Made by a program: the position numbers and the translations under genes. From Leptolinea sp. UBA4782 (GTDB lineage: Bacteria; Chloroflexota; Anaerolineae; Anaerolineales; Anaerolineaceae), in assembly GCA_002403095.1 (NCBI GenBank), contig DHHC01000026.1:100784-161148 (forward strand): a DNA stretch of 60,365 nucleotides, read 5' to 3'. Under the pieces are notes generated by a model. That model was given only the letters and a program-made list of their open reading frames with translations. It did not search any database and was not told where the DNA came from. Shown piece by piece: positions 48,089-57,144 of the stretch; within the stretch, counting starts at the first letter, position 1, and each line of letters starts with the position of its first letter.

Positions 48089-50029
48089 ATGCAGGTTGAG
48101 ATCACATCCGGATTTTGGGCTGAGCGCCAACAAGTAAACGCGGAGAAAGCTATTTTCCACCAGTGGCGCATGCTGGAAAATTCCGGCTGCATCGAAAATT
48201 TCTGCATTGCTGCCGGGCTGAGTACATCCTGGCGCGAAGGCTGGTTCTTTGCCGATTCAGACGCCTACAAGTGGCTGGATGCTGCCTCGCGGATTCTACA
48301 AATGCACCCGGACCAGGCGCTGGCGGCTCTGGTCGATGGTTTTATCAGCCTGCTTGGTAAAGCCCAGAACACTGACGGTTACATTTTCACCTACAACCAG
48401 GTCCATTTCCCCAGCACCCGCTGGCAGAACCTGCAAATCGAACATGAACTGTACTGTCACGGTCACCTGATTGAAGCCGGGGTCAGCCACTTCCTTGCCA
48501 CTGGACAAACTACTCTGCTGGATATTGCCAGGAAAGCCGCTGACCGGGTTTGCGCTGATTTTGCAGGCAAGGGGACGCGCTTTACCCCCGGGCACGAAGA
48601 AATCGAGGTTGCCCTTTTACGGCTTTTCCAGGCAACCGGGTATACACCCTACCTTAACCAGGCAGAACAATTCATCCGCCAGCGCGGCAGTGATTGGACT
48701 TTCGGCCTGGGGCTGCTCAAACAGCAAAAGATGCATACCGGGCGGGCTGAACTGGTAAAAGCACGGCAAGAAAAATATCTCAAAGACCATCCCGGTTACC
48801 GCCCTCTCCGCCTGCCGCCCGGGAATGCAGCCAGGAAACCGAAAGGTATCCACCTGCGCTGGGCAGCCAGTGTCCTTTCGGGCAAGTACTTTCAGCAGCA
48901 CCAGCCTGCTGCCAGGCAACGCGTGCCAGTTGGGCATGCCGTGCGTTACACCTACCTGGCAGCAGCCAGCGCCATGCTGGACCGCCTGACAGGTAAAAGG
49001 GTTTACCTGCCTGCCCTGGAAGCAGCCTGGGAGCGCATGGTTACCCGCCGCATGTACCTGACCGGCGGGTTGGGATCATTGCCCGTACTTGAAAGTTTCG
49101 GGCGTGATTACGAGCTTGATCCCGAGTTTGCCTATGCAGAAACCTGCGCCGCCATCGGCAGCCTGATTTGGAACTGGGAGATGGCACAGGTATCCGGCCA
49201 TGCCCGCTACAGCGACCTGCTGGAATGGCAGCTTTACAATGCATTCCTTACGGGTATGGGACTGGAAGGGACGGATTACCTGTACAACAATCCCCTTTCC
49301 TGCCGCGGCGGTATCACCCGCAAACCCTGGTACGAGGTGCCCTGCTGTCCCTCCAACCTGTCGCGCACCCTGGCTTCTCTGCAACAGTACGTTTATTCCT
49401 CTCATCATAAAACGGTATCCATCCACCAGTACATCAGCAGCATCTTCTCTGAGGGCGGTTTACAGCTGTCAATCGTATCTCAGCTGCCCTGGCTCGGGAA
49501 AGCCATCATCGAGGTTGGGCAAGCACCAGATGAAGAACTCGCCATCCGGTTGCGCATCCCATTCTGGAGTAAAAATACCACCTTAATCCTCAACGGTGAA
49601 AAACAAACACTGACTAATCCGAAAATCCAGGCAGGTGACCCTGCCGCTGGTGGTTTTGATCCGCGCCGGGCAGCCTGGCATGAGATCAGGCGCACCTGGA
49701 AAGCAGGAGACCGGATTGAGCTCGAGCTGGATACCAGGCTGGTACTGCGCCATGCCCATCCGCGTGTAAAGGTGCATAAAAAACAGGCAGCCTTGACCTG
49801 CGGTCCGCTGGTGTATTGCCTGGAGAGCATCGACAATCCGGAAGTGGACCTCTTTCATGTAGTGGTTGACCCGCCAAGTTTCACAAAAACTCCCTGCCAT
49901 GAAGGCTCACAAGATTACCACCCCATCTATGCCAGGAGCAGGGATGGACAAAACCTTATTTTCATCCCCTACTGGATGTGGGGCAACCGCGGCACTTCAA
50001 CTATGACCGTCTGGTTTAATATTCCCTAG
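48089..50029 (+). CDS. GH127 family beta-L-arabinofuranosidase
   Basis: A 646-residue glycoside hydrolase 127, typically a retaining beta-L-arabinofuranosidase working through a cysteine nucleophile held by zinc. YAETCAAIG (near residue 350) supplies the Glu and Cys, and EVPCCPSN (near 418) the double Cys, of which one is the nucleophile and one a zinc ligand. An alpha/alpha barrel runs to about 430 and beta-sandwich domains follow. No signal peptide is present, so it acts on imported oligosaccharide. It sits between the carrier and DUF2804 genes with gaps of 5 and 8 bases, a tight operon. The arabinose link is by family, not proven. Confidence 0.92.
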   Translation: MQVEITSGFWAERQQVNAEKAIFHQWRMLENSGCIENFCIAAGLSTSWREGWFFADSDAYKWLDAASRILQMHPDQALAALVDGFISLLGKAQNTDGYIFTYNQVHFPSTRWQNLQIEHELYCHGHLIEAGVSHFLATGQTTLLDIARKAADRVCADFAGKGTRFTPGHEEIEVALLRLFQATGYTPYLNQAEQFIRQRGSDWTFGLGLLKQQKMHTGRAELVKARQEKYLKDHPGYRPLRLPPGNAARKPKGIHLRWAASVLSGKYFQQHQPAARQRVPVGHAVRYTYLAAASAMLDRLTGKRVYLPALEAAWERMVTRRMYLTGGLGSLPVLESFGRDYELDPEFAYAETCAAIGSLIWNWEMAQVSGHARYSDLLEWQLYNAFLTGMGLEGTDYLYNNPLSCRGGITRKPWYEVPCCPSNLSRTLASLQQYVYSSHHKTVSIHQYISSIFSEGGLQLSIVSQLPWLGKAIIEVGQAPDEELAIRLRIPFWSKNTTLILNGEKQTLTNPKIQAGDPAAGGFDPRRAAWHEIRRTWKAGDRIELELDTRLVLRHAHPRVKVHKKQAALTCGPLVYCLESIDNPEVDLFHVVVDPPSFTKTPCHEGSQDYHPIYARSRDGQNLIFIPYWMWGNRGTSTMTVWFNIP

Positions 50030-50037
50030 GAGGCATC

Positions 50038-51072
50038 ATGCAAACTGAAATCACCCAACCCGGACCCTTACTGGACGCAAACGGCAGCCTGCTGCAGGTT
50101 GGCTGGGCGCGCCATCAAACCCTGGACTGTAACCTGGAAAATGCCAGGTTTTATGCCCTGCGCGGGCTGCAGCGCTACCGGATCAAACGCTGGGACTACT
50201 ACGCCGTTTTCACTCCGCAGCGTTTCTTCTCCGCCACAGTGGCCGACCTGGGGTACGCCGGAAACATTTTTGTCTATACCATTGATTTCGCAACCCGCAA
50301 GATGCATGAGGAAAGTCTTGTGGTACCGTTTGGTAAAGGCGTGGTGCTGCCGCGCAACAGCACCTCTGGCGATACGCATTTTGAAAACGAGAAAGCCCGG
50401 TTAGATTTCACCCTGTCTCCCGGCAAACGCCATCTCTCGGTTTCCTGGAAGCAATTCCTGGATGGCAAAGACCTGGCAGCAGAGATCGACCTGGTGTGCC
50501 CGGACGATTTTGAATCGATGAACATCGTCATCCCGATCGGCAAGAAACGCTTTTACTACAACCGCAAGATCAACTCCATGCCCGCCAGCGGCAGCATCAC
50601 AATCGGCAGCGAGCAGGAGACGCTAGACCCGGTTGTATGTGCGGGCTCGCTCGACTGGGGTCGCGGGGTGTGGGAGTACTCGTCCTACTGGAACTGGGCA
50701 TCCGCATCCGGTTTCCTGCCGGACGGGCGCACGGTCGGCCTTAATCTGGGCTGCGGGTTTGGCGACCTTTCCAGAGCGGGAGAAAACGCCTTCATCCTGG
50801 ATAACCGCATCCACAAGCTGGAAGCGGTGCCATTCGATTACACCAGCAGCGATTACATGAAGCCGTGGCATTTCCGTGATAACGAAGGCAGGCTGGATGT
50901 CACGCTGACGCCTTTCCTCGACAGGACTGCCACAACCAAACTGCTGGTGATCGACAGCGAGGTGCATCAGATGTTCGGCCTGTACAACGGAACCGCAGTA
51001 AGCGACAGCGGAGAGACCATCCGCATTGAAAACCTGGTCGGTTTCGCAGAAGAGCACCATGCCCGCTGGTAA
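50038..51072 (+). CDS. DUF2804 protein in a glycosidase operon
   Basis: A 344-residue protein matching the DUF2804 family: QRYRIKRWDYYAVFTPQRFFSATVADLGY at the start, LDWGRGVWEYSSYWNWASASGF in the middle and GLNLGCGFGDLS after it. The sequence reads as an all-beta, lipocalin- or sandwich-like fold with many aromatic residues and two Trp-rich motifs. No enzyme activity is known to me for this family. Within this operon it may be a carbohydrate-active or substrate-handling protein. GGAGGC precedes ATG 50038 and its last 14 bases overlap the GH2 gene. Confidence 0.85.
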   Translation: MQTEITQPGPLLDANGSLLQVGWARHQTLDCNLENARFYALRGLQRYRIKRWDYYAVFTPQRFFSATVADLGYAGNIFVYTIDFATRKMHEESLVVPFGKGVVLPRNSTSGDTHFENEKARLDFTLSPGKRHLSVSWKQFLDGKDLAAEIDLVCPDDFESMNIVIPIGKKRFYYNRKINSMPASGSITIGSEQETLDPVVCAGSLDWGRGVWEYSSYWNWASASGFLPDGRTVGLNLGCGFGDLSRAGENAFILDNRIHKLEAVPFDYTSSDYMKPWHFRDNEGRLDVTLTPFLDRTATTKLLVIDSEVHQMFGLYNGTAVSDSGETIRIENLVGFAEEHHARW

Positions 51073-52846
51073 AACCCTTTCAACTCCCTGGCAGCCGGAC
51101 CAACCGCTGCCCCTGCCGGAATACCCCCGCCCGCAAATGCAGCGCCCGGACTGGATGAATTTGAACGGAACCTGGGAATACGCCATCCTCCCGGTCCTTG
51201 CGTCTGCACCGCGTGAATTCCAGGGCAGAATCCTGGTACCTTTTCCGGTCGAATCTCTCCTGTCCGGTGTCCAGAAACCCCTGCAACCGGACGAGCGCCT
51301 GTGGTACCGGCGGACATTCACCATCCCAGCAGGCTGGCAAGGCCAGCGTATCCTGCTCCATTTCGGGGCAGTGGATTATGCCTGTGAAGTGTGGATTAAT
51401 AGCATTTCTGCTGGCTCCCATACCGGCGGCTACCTGCCTTTTTCTATGGACATCACGGACCTTCTGCAGAACGGAGAAAACATCCTTGTGGTTGGGGTGA
51501 CCGATCCAACCGACTCAGGGCTGCAGGAACGCGGCAAGCAGGTCTTAAAACCAAAAAGTATCTGGTATACCGCGGTCTCCGGTATCTGGCAGACAGTCTG
51601 GCTCGAGCCGGTGCCTCAAATCAACATTGCCAGCCTGCGGCTTACGCCTGACCTGGACCTCGAACATCTTGCTATCCAGGTGCTAGTGAACGGCAATTCA
51701 GATGGCTGTACGGTAATTGCAAGTACAGTTGATGCCAGCGGCAGGATGATCTCCTGCCGAGCAAATGCGGGGCAGGAACTGAGACTTCAGGTGCCCGATC
51801 CCCGCCCCTGGAGCCCGGATGATCCCTACCTGTACCCGCTCACCATCACGCTGGAAAAGAACGGGCAAGTGCTGGACCGTGTGGAGAGCTACTTCGCCAT
51901 GCGCAAATTCAGCCTGCTGCCAGACAGCCAGGGCAGGATGCGCGTTGCTCTGAACAACCAGCCTATTTTCCTGTACGGACCGCTGGACCAGGGCTACTTC
52001 CCAGACGGATTGTACACAGCCCCTTCTGAAGAAGCCATGCTGTTCGACATTCAATACGCCAAAGAATTAGGCTGCAACCTGATCCGCAAGCATGTTAAGG
52101 TGGAACCAGCCCGCTGGTATGCCACCTGTGACCGGCTGGGGATGATCGTGGCGCAGGATATGCCCAACGGGGGAGTTCCGGCCAGCGATGTTGTCGCATT
52201 CCTGGCAATCATTACAGGCCTGCAGCGCAGCGACAGGCGCGGTCTTCACCGTTTTGGACGTCACGCAGCACGCAACCGGCAGCAATTACGCACCGAACTG
52301 CAGGAGATGATCGACCACCTCTATAACTTTGCCTGCATTGCAGCCTGGGTGCCTTTCAATGAAAGCTGGGGTCAGTTCCACGCAAATGAGGTGAGCGATT
52401 GGGTAAACGAACATGATTCAACCCGCCTGGTGGACCATGCTTCCGGCTGGTTCGACCAGGGCGGCGGCGATTTCATCAGCAAGCATGTTTATTTTAAGAA
52501 GCTGCCCCGCAATCTTGAACCCGATGCAAGGAGGGCTGCAATAATTTCGGAATTCGGCGGGTACAGCTTGAAAACTCCGGGACATATGTGGAACGAGGCG
52601 AAGAAATATGGCTACCGCTACTTTAACACCCGGGAGGAATTAACCGAGGCATACCTGCACCTGTTACAGGATGAGCTGGAACCGCTGATCAGGAATGGAA
52701 TATCCAGTGCTGTCTATACCCAGACCACAGATGTTGAAATCGAAATCAACGGGTACCTGACATACGACCGCAAGGTGGAGAAGATGGACGCCGGCAAACT
52801 CAAGCAAGCTCATGCCCGCCTTTTTGCGGCAGCTAAAGAAACCTGA
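51059..52846 (+). CDS. GH2 family glycosidase
   Basis: A 595-residue cytoplasmic family 2 hydrolase (beta-galactosidase, beta-mannosidase, beta-glucuronidase or arabinopyranosidase type). The N-terminal jelly-roll domain has LNGTWEYAIL and ERLWYRRTFTIPAGW, an Ig-like domain follows, then the TIM barrel. The acid/base Glu is in VPFNESWGQF (near residue 434) and the nucleophile Glu in IISEFGGYS (near 497). ATG 51059, inside the end of the DUF2804 gene, is chosen; the frame extends 11 codons further up. The substrate is unknown but should match the sugar released by the GH127 enzyme. It ends the operon. Confidence 0.9.
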   Translation: MPAGKTLSTPWQPDQPLPLPEYPRPQMQRPDWMNLNGTWEYAILPVLASAPREFQGRILVPFPVESLLSGVQKPLQPDERLWYRRTFTIPAGWQGQRILLHFGAVDYACEVWINSISAGSHTGGYLPFSMDITDLLQNGENILVVGVTDPTDSGLQERGKQVLKPKSIWYTAVSGIWQTVWLEPVPQINIASLRLTPDLDLEHLAIQVLVNGNSDGCTVIASTVDASGRMISCRANAGQELRLQVPDPRPWSPDDPYLYPLTITLEKNGQVLDRVESYFAMRKFSLLPDSQGRMRVALNNQPIFLYGPLDQGYFPDGLYTAPSEEAMLFDIQYAKELGCNLIRKHVKVEPARWYATCDRLGMIVAQDMPNGGVPASDVVAFLAIITGLQRSDRRGLHRFGRHAARNRQQLRTELQEMIDHLYNFACIAAWVPFNESWGQFHANEVSDWVNEHDSTRLVDHASGWFDQGGGDFISKHVYFKKLPRNLEPDARRAAIISEFGGYSLKTPGHMWNEAKKYGYRYFNTREELTEAYLHLLQDELEPLIRNGISSAVYTQTTDVEIEINGYLTYDRKVEKMDAGKLKQAHARLFAAAKET

Positions 52847-52866
52847 TTGTCAGCTTGGGGTAATTC

Positions 52867-54096
52867 TTAACGGTTCGACTCGCCTCGCCCGGCAGCAATC
52901 CCCGCCAGGGAACCGCTGCTGAAGGCAAATTGCAGGTTGAATCCGCCGCACGGTCCGACTACATCCAGTGTCTCACCGCACAGGTGCAGCCCTGGGAGGA
53001 TGTTGGATTCAAGTGTAACCGGATCCACTTCACCCACCGGAACCCCTCCAGCGGAGAGCTGGCAAAACTCGAATCCCTTCACCCCCCTTACGGTGAATTT
53101 CAGGGCTTGCAGCATCCCGGTTAACGCATTCAATATGCCGTCATCCATGTTCTGGAGAGCAACCCCATCCGGCTGCCCCATCCGCTGGATGAAATAATCA
53201 ACAGCCCTGGGCGGGAAGAATGCCCCCAGGAAGACCCGCAGGGGTGTGGCGGTTTGGCGTTTGCGCGACAGCAGGCTGTCATAAGCTGGTTGGTGAAATT
53301 CCAGCAAGTTAAGCTTGAGAGTCAGCGCCGCACCTGGCCTGGCAGAAATACAATGGCTGAGGTCCATGACCGCCGGGCCGTTTAACCCCCATTCGGTGAA
53401 TATCAGGTTGCCGCGTGTGCGTGCCAGTTCGGATGTGCCTTCCAGTAAAGCTGCGCCGGCATCCAGGCGGATGCCCAGCAGGGGCTTGTACTCTTTCATA
53501 TCTGCCAGCACAGGCGCTAGCGCAGGCCGCTTGGGAAGCACGGTATGCCCGAGCCTGGAAAGGATCGGGAAAAGCTCGCCGCGTGATCCGAGTGAGGGGA
53601 AGGACTTGCCGCCTGCGGCAAGGATCACACGCGCATAATGCCCCTCCTGCCGCCCCAGGGGACTGGCAGTAATTACAGCCCAGCCGTTCCCGTCCGGGAA
53701 AAAATCCTGCACCTGGTGCGCGAAACGGATGTCCACCCCAGCCAGCTGCAAGGCGCTGGCAAAGGCGTCCACCACCGTCCTGGCTGAATCCGAGAGGGGA
53801 TAATACCAGCCGTCATGGGTTGGGCTGACGGGGATGCCAATATCCGCCAGCATGGCAAGCAGCTCCCCCACTCCAAAGGAAGCCAGAAGTTTGTGCATCC
53901 ATTGCGCATCAGCGCAGGTATACTTTTCTGCGCCGGCAGCCTGGTTCGTGATATTACATCGTCCGCTTCCGGTCACCTGCAGTTTTTTACCTGGTGCCTG
54001 GTTCCGCTCAAACAGCACCACACTGGCGCCCTGCCAGGCAGCCTGCAAAGCGGCTGCCATCCCTGAAGCTCCAGCCCCGATCACAGCGATAGTCAT
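52867..54096 (-). CDS. HI0933/YhiN-family flavoprotein (BaiN-like)
   Basis: A 409-residue FAD-dependent NAD(P)/FAD oxidoreductase. The dinucleotide motif is TIAVIGAGASGMAAALQAAWQG, followed by the family-specific KKLQVTGSGRCNITN. VILAAGGKSFPSLGSRGE and the C-terminal GLHLCGETLDVVGPCGGFNLQFAFSSG complete the FAD site. BaiN, a member, reduces bile-acid-like enoyl compounds; the physiological substrate here is unknown. The ATG at 54096 is set by a -10 box six bases upstream. The convergent GH2 gene ends 20 bases away. Confidence 0.9.
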   Translation of the reverse strand: MTIAVIGAGASGMAAALQAAWQGASVVLFERNQAPGKKLQVTGSGRCNITNQAAGAEKYTCADAQWMHKLLASFGVGELLAMLADIGIPVSPTHDGWYYPLSDSARTVVDAFASALQLAGVDIRFAHQVQDFFPDGNGWAVITASPLGRQEGHYARVILAAGGKSFPSLGSRGELFPILSRLGHTVLPKRPALAPVLADMKEYKPLLGIRLDAGAALLEGTSELARTRGNLIFTEWGLNGPAVMDLSHCISARPGAALTLKLNLLEFHQPAYDSLLSRKRQTATPLRVFLGAFFPPRAVDYFIQRMGQPDGVALQNMDDGILNALTGMLQALKFTVRGVKGFEFCQLSAGGVPVGEVDPVTLESNILPGLHLCGETLDVVGPCGGFNLQFAFSSGSLAGIAAGRGESNR

Positions 54097-54102
54097 ACAC
54101 TT

Positions 54103-54108
54103 ATTATA
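54103..54108 (-). promoter_or_regulatory. leaderless -10 box for the HI0933-type gene
   Basis: Minus-strand TATAAT followed by six bases (AAGTGT) and ATG at 54096. Confidence 0.65.
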
Positions 54109-54144
54109 CTTAGGCTCACCGTATAAACCCGGGCTCCTTAAGCG

Positions 54145-54170
54145 AAAGCGCCCCTTTTCAGGAGCGCCTT
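54145..54170 (-). terminator. possible terminator after the DUF5679 gene
   Basis: Imperfect 10-bp arms (AAAGCGCCCC with GGAGCGCCTT, two mismatches) around TTTTCA. On the minus strand a T-rich stretch follows. A second pairing, CCCCTTTTCA with TGAAAAGGGG, competes with it. Confidence 0.45.
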
Positions 54171-54207
54171 GCTTGCTAAAAAATATTACCTGTGAAAAGG
54201 GGATTTG

Positions 54208-54366
54208 TTACCCTTTCTTTTCACTGGCCAGGAAACGGGTCACTTTGGTACCGCAGACCGGGCAGGAACCCTGTGCCATTTTGCGGCCTTTGCCTGATTC
54301 TTTGACAACACCTTCTTTGACGGTTCGTTTCTGCCGGCATTTAACACAATATCCTTCAAACTCCAT
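54208..54366 (-). CDS. DUF5679 zinc-ribbon protein
   Basis: A 52-residue protein beginning MEFEGYCVKCRQKRTVKEG and containing CPVCGTKVTRFLA. Two CxxC pairs form a zinc ribbon, the pattern of DUF5679 (also seen fused to topoisomerases or alone in Chloroflexota and Actinobacteria). AAAGGAG lies ten bases before ATG 54366. Function unknown; nucleic-acid binding is plausible from the fold and basic tail ending KKG. It lies alone, upstream of the HI0933-type gene on the same strand. Confidence 0.8.
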   Translation of the reverse strand: MEFEGYCVKCRQKRTVKEGVVKESGKGRKMAQGSCPVCGTKVTRFLASEKKG

Positions 54367-54523
54367 TGCATTTCTCCTTTCTCTAACTTAGTAGATGATT
54401 AGTTCCCCTAATGATACTGGAGAATGTGTACCGAATCTATCTTATCCTGTTTTGAATCCGATTGCAAGCACGAATTTTTGGAAGAATTAACAAGAAAAAA
54501 CTATGAATCAGCTATTCAGATCG

Positions 54524-55729
54524 CTAAATCTTCTCTCTGCTAACAAAGGAATTTCTTCTTCCTGGATTGGAAAAAATCCACCAAAGGACCAGCCCAAGAA
54601 CAGCAACTGTAAGTGTTGTACTGGCAATTTCATTTTCGGCTTGCATATTGATCATGAATGACACAACTGCCAGCAAGTCCAGAGTAAGAATTATCGATGA
54701 ATTCAATAAAAACAAACGCCCATTTTCAGCCAATTCTAAAGTCATCAAAATAACGGGCAGCGCCAAAAGGAGTTGATCATACGGCCAAATATGTGTAGTG
54801 ATTAACAGCGCCAGCACTATGCTTAAGCTGGAAACCTGTGCAATGGTCAGGTTCCTTTTTCCCCATGTAACTAGTGTAACAAATCCCGCAATCAACAAGA
54901 TGGAAATAATAGATCCAACCCAGATAATACAATACAGGCTGCCATTACAAACCAGGCGTGATAGACCCCAGATGGACGGCGCATAACCGAAAGTCTGCAT
55001 GAGCTTTGCACCACCTGCAGATAGAAACTCGAACACCCAACCTGGATTGACTATGATCCCTGCTAATAATAGGATGATTCCTCCAATGAGGATTGCCAGT
55101 ACAGCTTTTCCTTTTCTGCAGACCAGCAAGTAGATAACAATTAACCCGATGATGGGAAGGCCAATGTTTGGCTTAAGGGCAAGAAGTGCCAGGAGAAAAC
55201 TGCCCTGCCACCATTTTTCGTTTTTCCAAAACATAACAACACCTGCCAGAACAAGGAACATAAAACCGCTAAATTGACCGTTGACCATCTGCACTATGGT
55301 CGGCCGGAAAAGTGCTAAACCTGCTGCAAGGGGGATGAAATAAGGGAAACGGAATTTCTGTGGAGAACCCATGAGCAAGATTATCAACCCGACCAATATA
55401 AACCATTGTGATAAGAATACCCATGCCACAAATGCTTCATATAATGGCAGTAGGCTCAGTGGTGTAAAGAAGATTGCATTTGGAAGCGGATAGGGATAAG
55501 CCTGGTTCGGAATCCAGGTCGCCCCGTTAACGGTATGACCATTCAGCCATGCTACTGACAGATAAGGATTCTGCCCAGTAAGGACCATCCTGCCTGACAG
55601 CCAGAAGGTGAAAAAATCACTATTCTGGTAGGTGTGCAGGTTGACCACCCTGACAGCGATCCATAAGAACAGGATACTCACTGCTATAATTCCAAGACTC
55701 CAAACAACCTTTGTGTATTTCTGTTTCAT
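54524..55729 (-). CDS. GT87 (DUF2029)-like membrane mannosyltransferase family protein
   Basis: A 401-residue protein with about ten membrane helices. The first loop has SDFFTFWLSGRMVLTGQNPYL and then YPYPLPNAIFFTPLSLLP, the usual motif pair of DUF2029/GT87 polyprenyl-phosphate-mannose-dependent transferases; LALKPNIGLP is a third. It should move a sugar on the outer membrane face, with unknown acceptor. The gene and its flanks (about 54.4-55.9 kb) are visibly richer in A and T than the neighbours, with more AAT, ATT and AAA codons, which hints at acquisition by transfer. No clear terminator is visible downstream. Confidence 0.8.
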   Translation of the reverse strand: MKQKYTKVVWSLGIIAVSILFLWIAVRVVNLHTYQNSDFFTFWLSGRMVLTGQNPYLSVAWLNGHTVNGATWIPNQAYPYPLPNAIFFTPLSLLPLYEAFVAWVFLSQWFILVGLIILLMGSPQKFRFPYFIPLAAGLALFRPTIVQMVNGQFSGFMFLVLAGVVMFWKNEKWWQGSFLLALLALKPNIGLPIIGLIVIYLLVCRKGKAVLAILIGGIILLLAGIIVNPGWVFEFLSAGGAKLMQTFGYAPSIWGLSRLVCNGSLYCIIWVGSIISILLIAGFVTLVTWGKRNLTIAQVSSLSIVLALLITTHIWPYDQLLLALPVILMTLELAENGRLFLLNSSIILTLDLLAVVSFMINMQAENEIASTTLTVAVLGLVLWWIFSNPGRRNSFVSREKI

Positions 55730-55867
55730 AATTTATTCCAGGTTACTGTTTCTATCATCGCAATTGTCATTCAATTATGAAATTATAGAGAAAAACAAGA
55801 AATAATGGCAACCATTACTGCGGTTGATAAAGCTTCCCCGATCAATTCCCGCGGTTTAATTAAACCA

Positions 55868-57077
55868 TTAAGGCAATATCGTTATTAGGGTTAACCACCC
55901 AACCGCAATAAGCAGCGTGACCAGGGTGATGATCAGCCCGGAGCGGGTGTATTCCCAAAAGGACAGCTTGATGCGCCAGCGTTCCGCCGATTCTGCCACA
56001 ATCAGGTTTGCCACAGACCCAAGCAAGGTCAGGTTGCCCGCTAAAGTGGATGCAGCGGCAATGGTGATCCAGCCCAGCCGGGCATCAGGCATGGTAGCGG
56101 CTACCGAGCGTAGCAGCATAACCGCCGGCACGTTGGAGATCAAGTTGCTCAATCCTGCTGTAACAAAGGTCAGGTTCAAAACGGTAGCCTTGCTGGCAAG
56201 CGCTCCCAGGTTAATTAAGGTTGTCGTTACCCCGCTGGTTTCGAGCGAACCGCTGACCACGAACATGGCCGCAAAGAAAACCAGCAGTGTCCAGTCAAAC
56301 TCGGTAAAGACGGCTGCAGGCTTGTGACTCCGGGTGATAAGCAGGAAACTGGCAGCCTTCCTTCTCGGCGCATCGGTAGCGCTGCGGTAACCAGCAGGGT
56401 CTTTACCAGCAAGGGCTTGTTGACCGCCTTTGTTTCATCCGCATACTCCAAAAGTTTGCCACCCCGGTTGAATTCACGCGGGTAAAGTAGTACCAGCACA
56501 AGCCAGATCACTGCCATACCAAGCAAGGCAACCGGGGCAAGCGACAGCAGAAAATCTAGGTAACTGATCCCTGAGGCAATCCCGATGATCATATTCTGCG
56601 GGTTCCCTATTAATGTCGCTGCAGAACCTACGTTGGAAGCTGTTGCCAAGGCAATCAGGTACGGCAGGGGATTGCGTTTCAGTGAATCGGTAATTCCGAT
56701 CAGGAAAGGGGTAAACATCAGGCAAATGGTATCATTGAGGAACAGGGCAGAAAGGATCCCGGCGCCCAGGATTTCAACCGCCAAAAATGCGCGCTGGTTG
56801 CGTGTCATACGGATGATGCCGCGGGCAGCCACACCAAAAAAACGCCCAATTTCAGGTTGGCATTGAGAATCATCATGCTGAACAGCAGGATAATGGTGTC
56901 AAAATCAATGTACCCGGGAAGATCCTCAAACCTGACCTGAGAGGTTACCAGCAACAGGGCAACCCCCATCAGTGCGATGGTGGTGCGGTTCGATTTAATG
57001 ATCGGTTAACGACCAATTGCAATGCCAAGAAAAGTCAGGGCAACAATTGCCAGGGTTACCCACGGGTTGACAGGCAT
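55868..57077 (-). pseudogene. ArsB/NhaD-type ion transporter, multiply broken
   Basis: The pieces read as one ArsB/NhaD/SLC13-like anion or sodium transporter. The N-terminal MPVNPWVTLAIVALTF runs into a TAA at 57006-57008, then continues PIIKSNRTTIALMGVALLL. A frame change near an A7 run (56836-56842) leads to GIIRMTRNQRAFLAVEILGAG and ASNVGSAATLIGNPQNMI (the conserved NVGS/GNPQN region). A second frame change near 56350 leads to FVVSGSLETSGVTTTLINLG and the final helices. One stop and two frameshifts make it non-functional as written, unless part is sequencing error. Confidence 0.85.
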
Positions 57078-57084
57078 GCACACG

Positions 57085-57090
57085 ATTATA
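57085..57090 (-). promoter_or_regulatory. leaderless -10 box at the broken transporter
   Basis: Minus-strand TATAAT, seven bases (CGTGTGC), ATG at 57077: the promoter geometry is intact although the gene is broken. Confidence 0.55.
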
Positions 57091-57144
57091 CATGAGATGC
57101 ATCCTGGTCTGGGTGGCCTTTTTCTGCCCGGGTCAAACCAGGTT

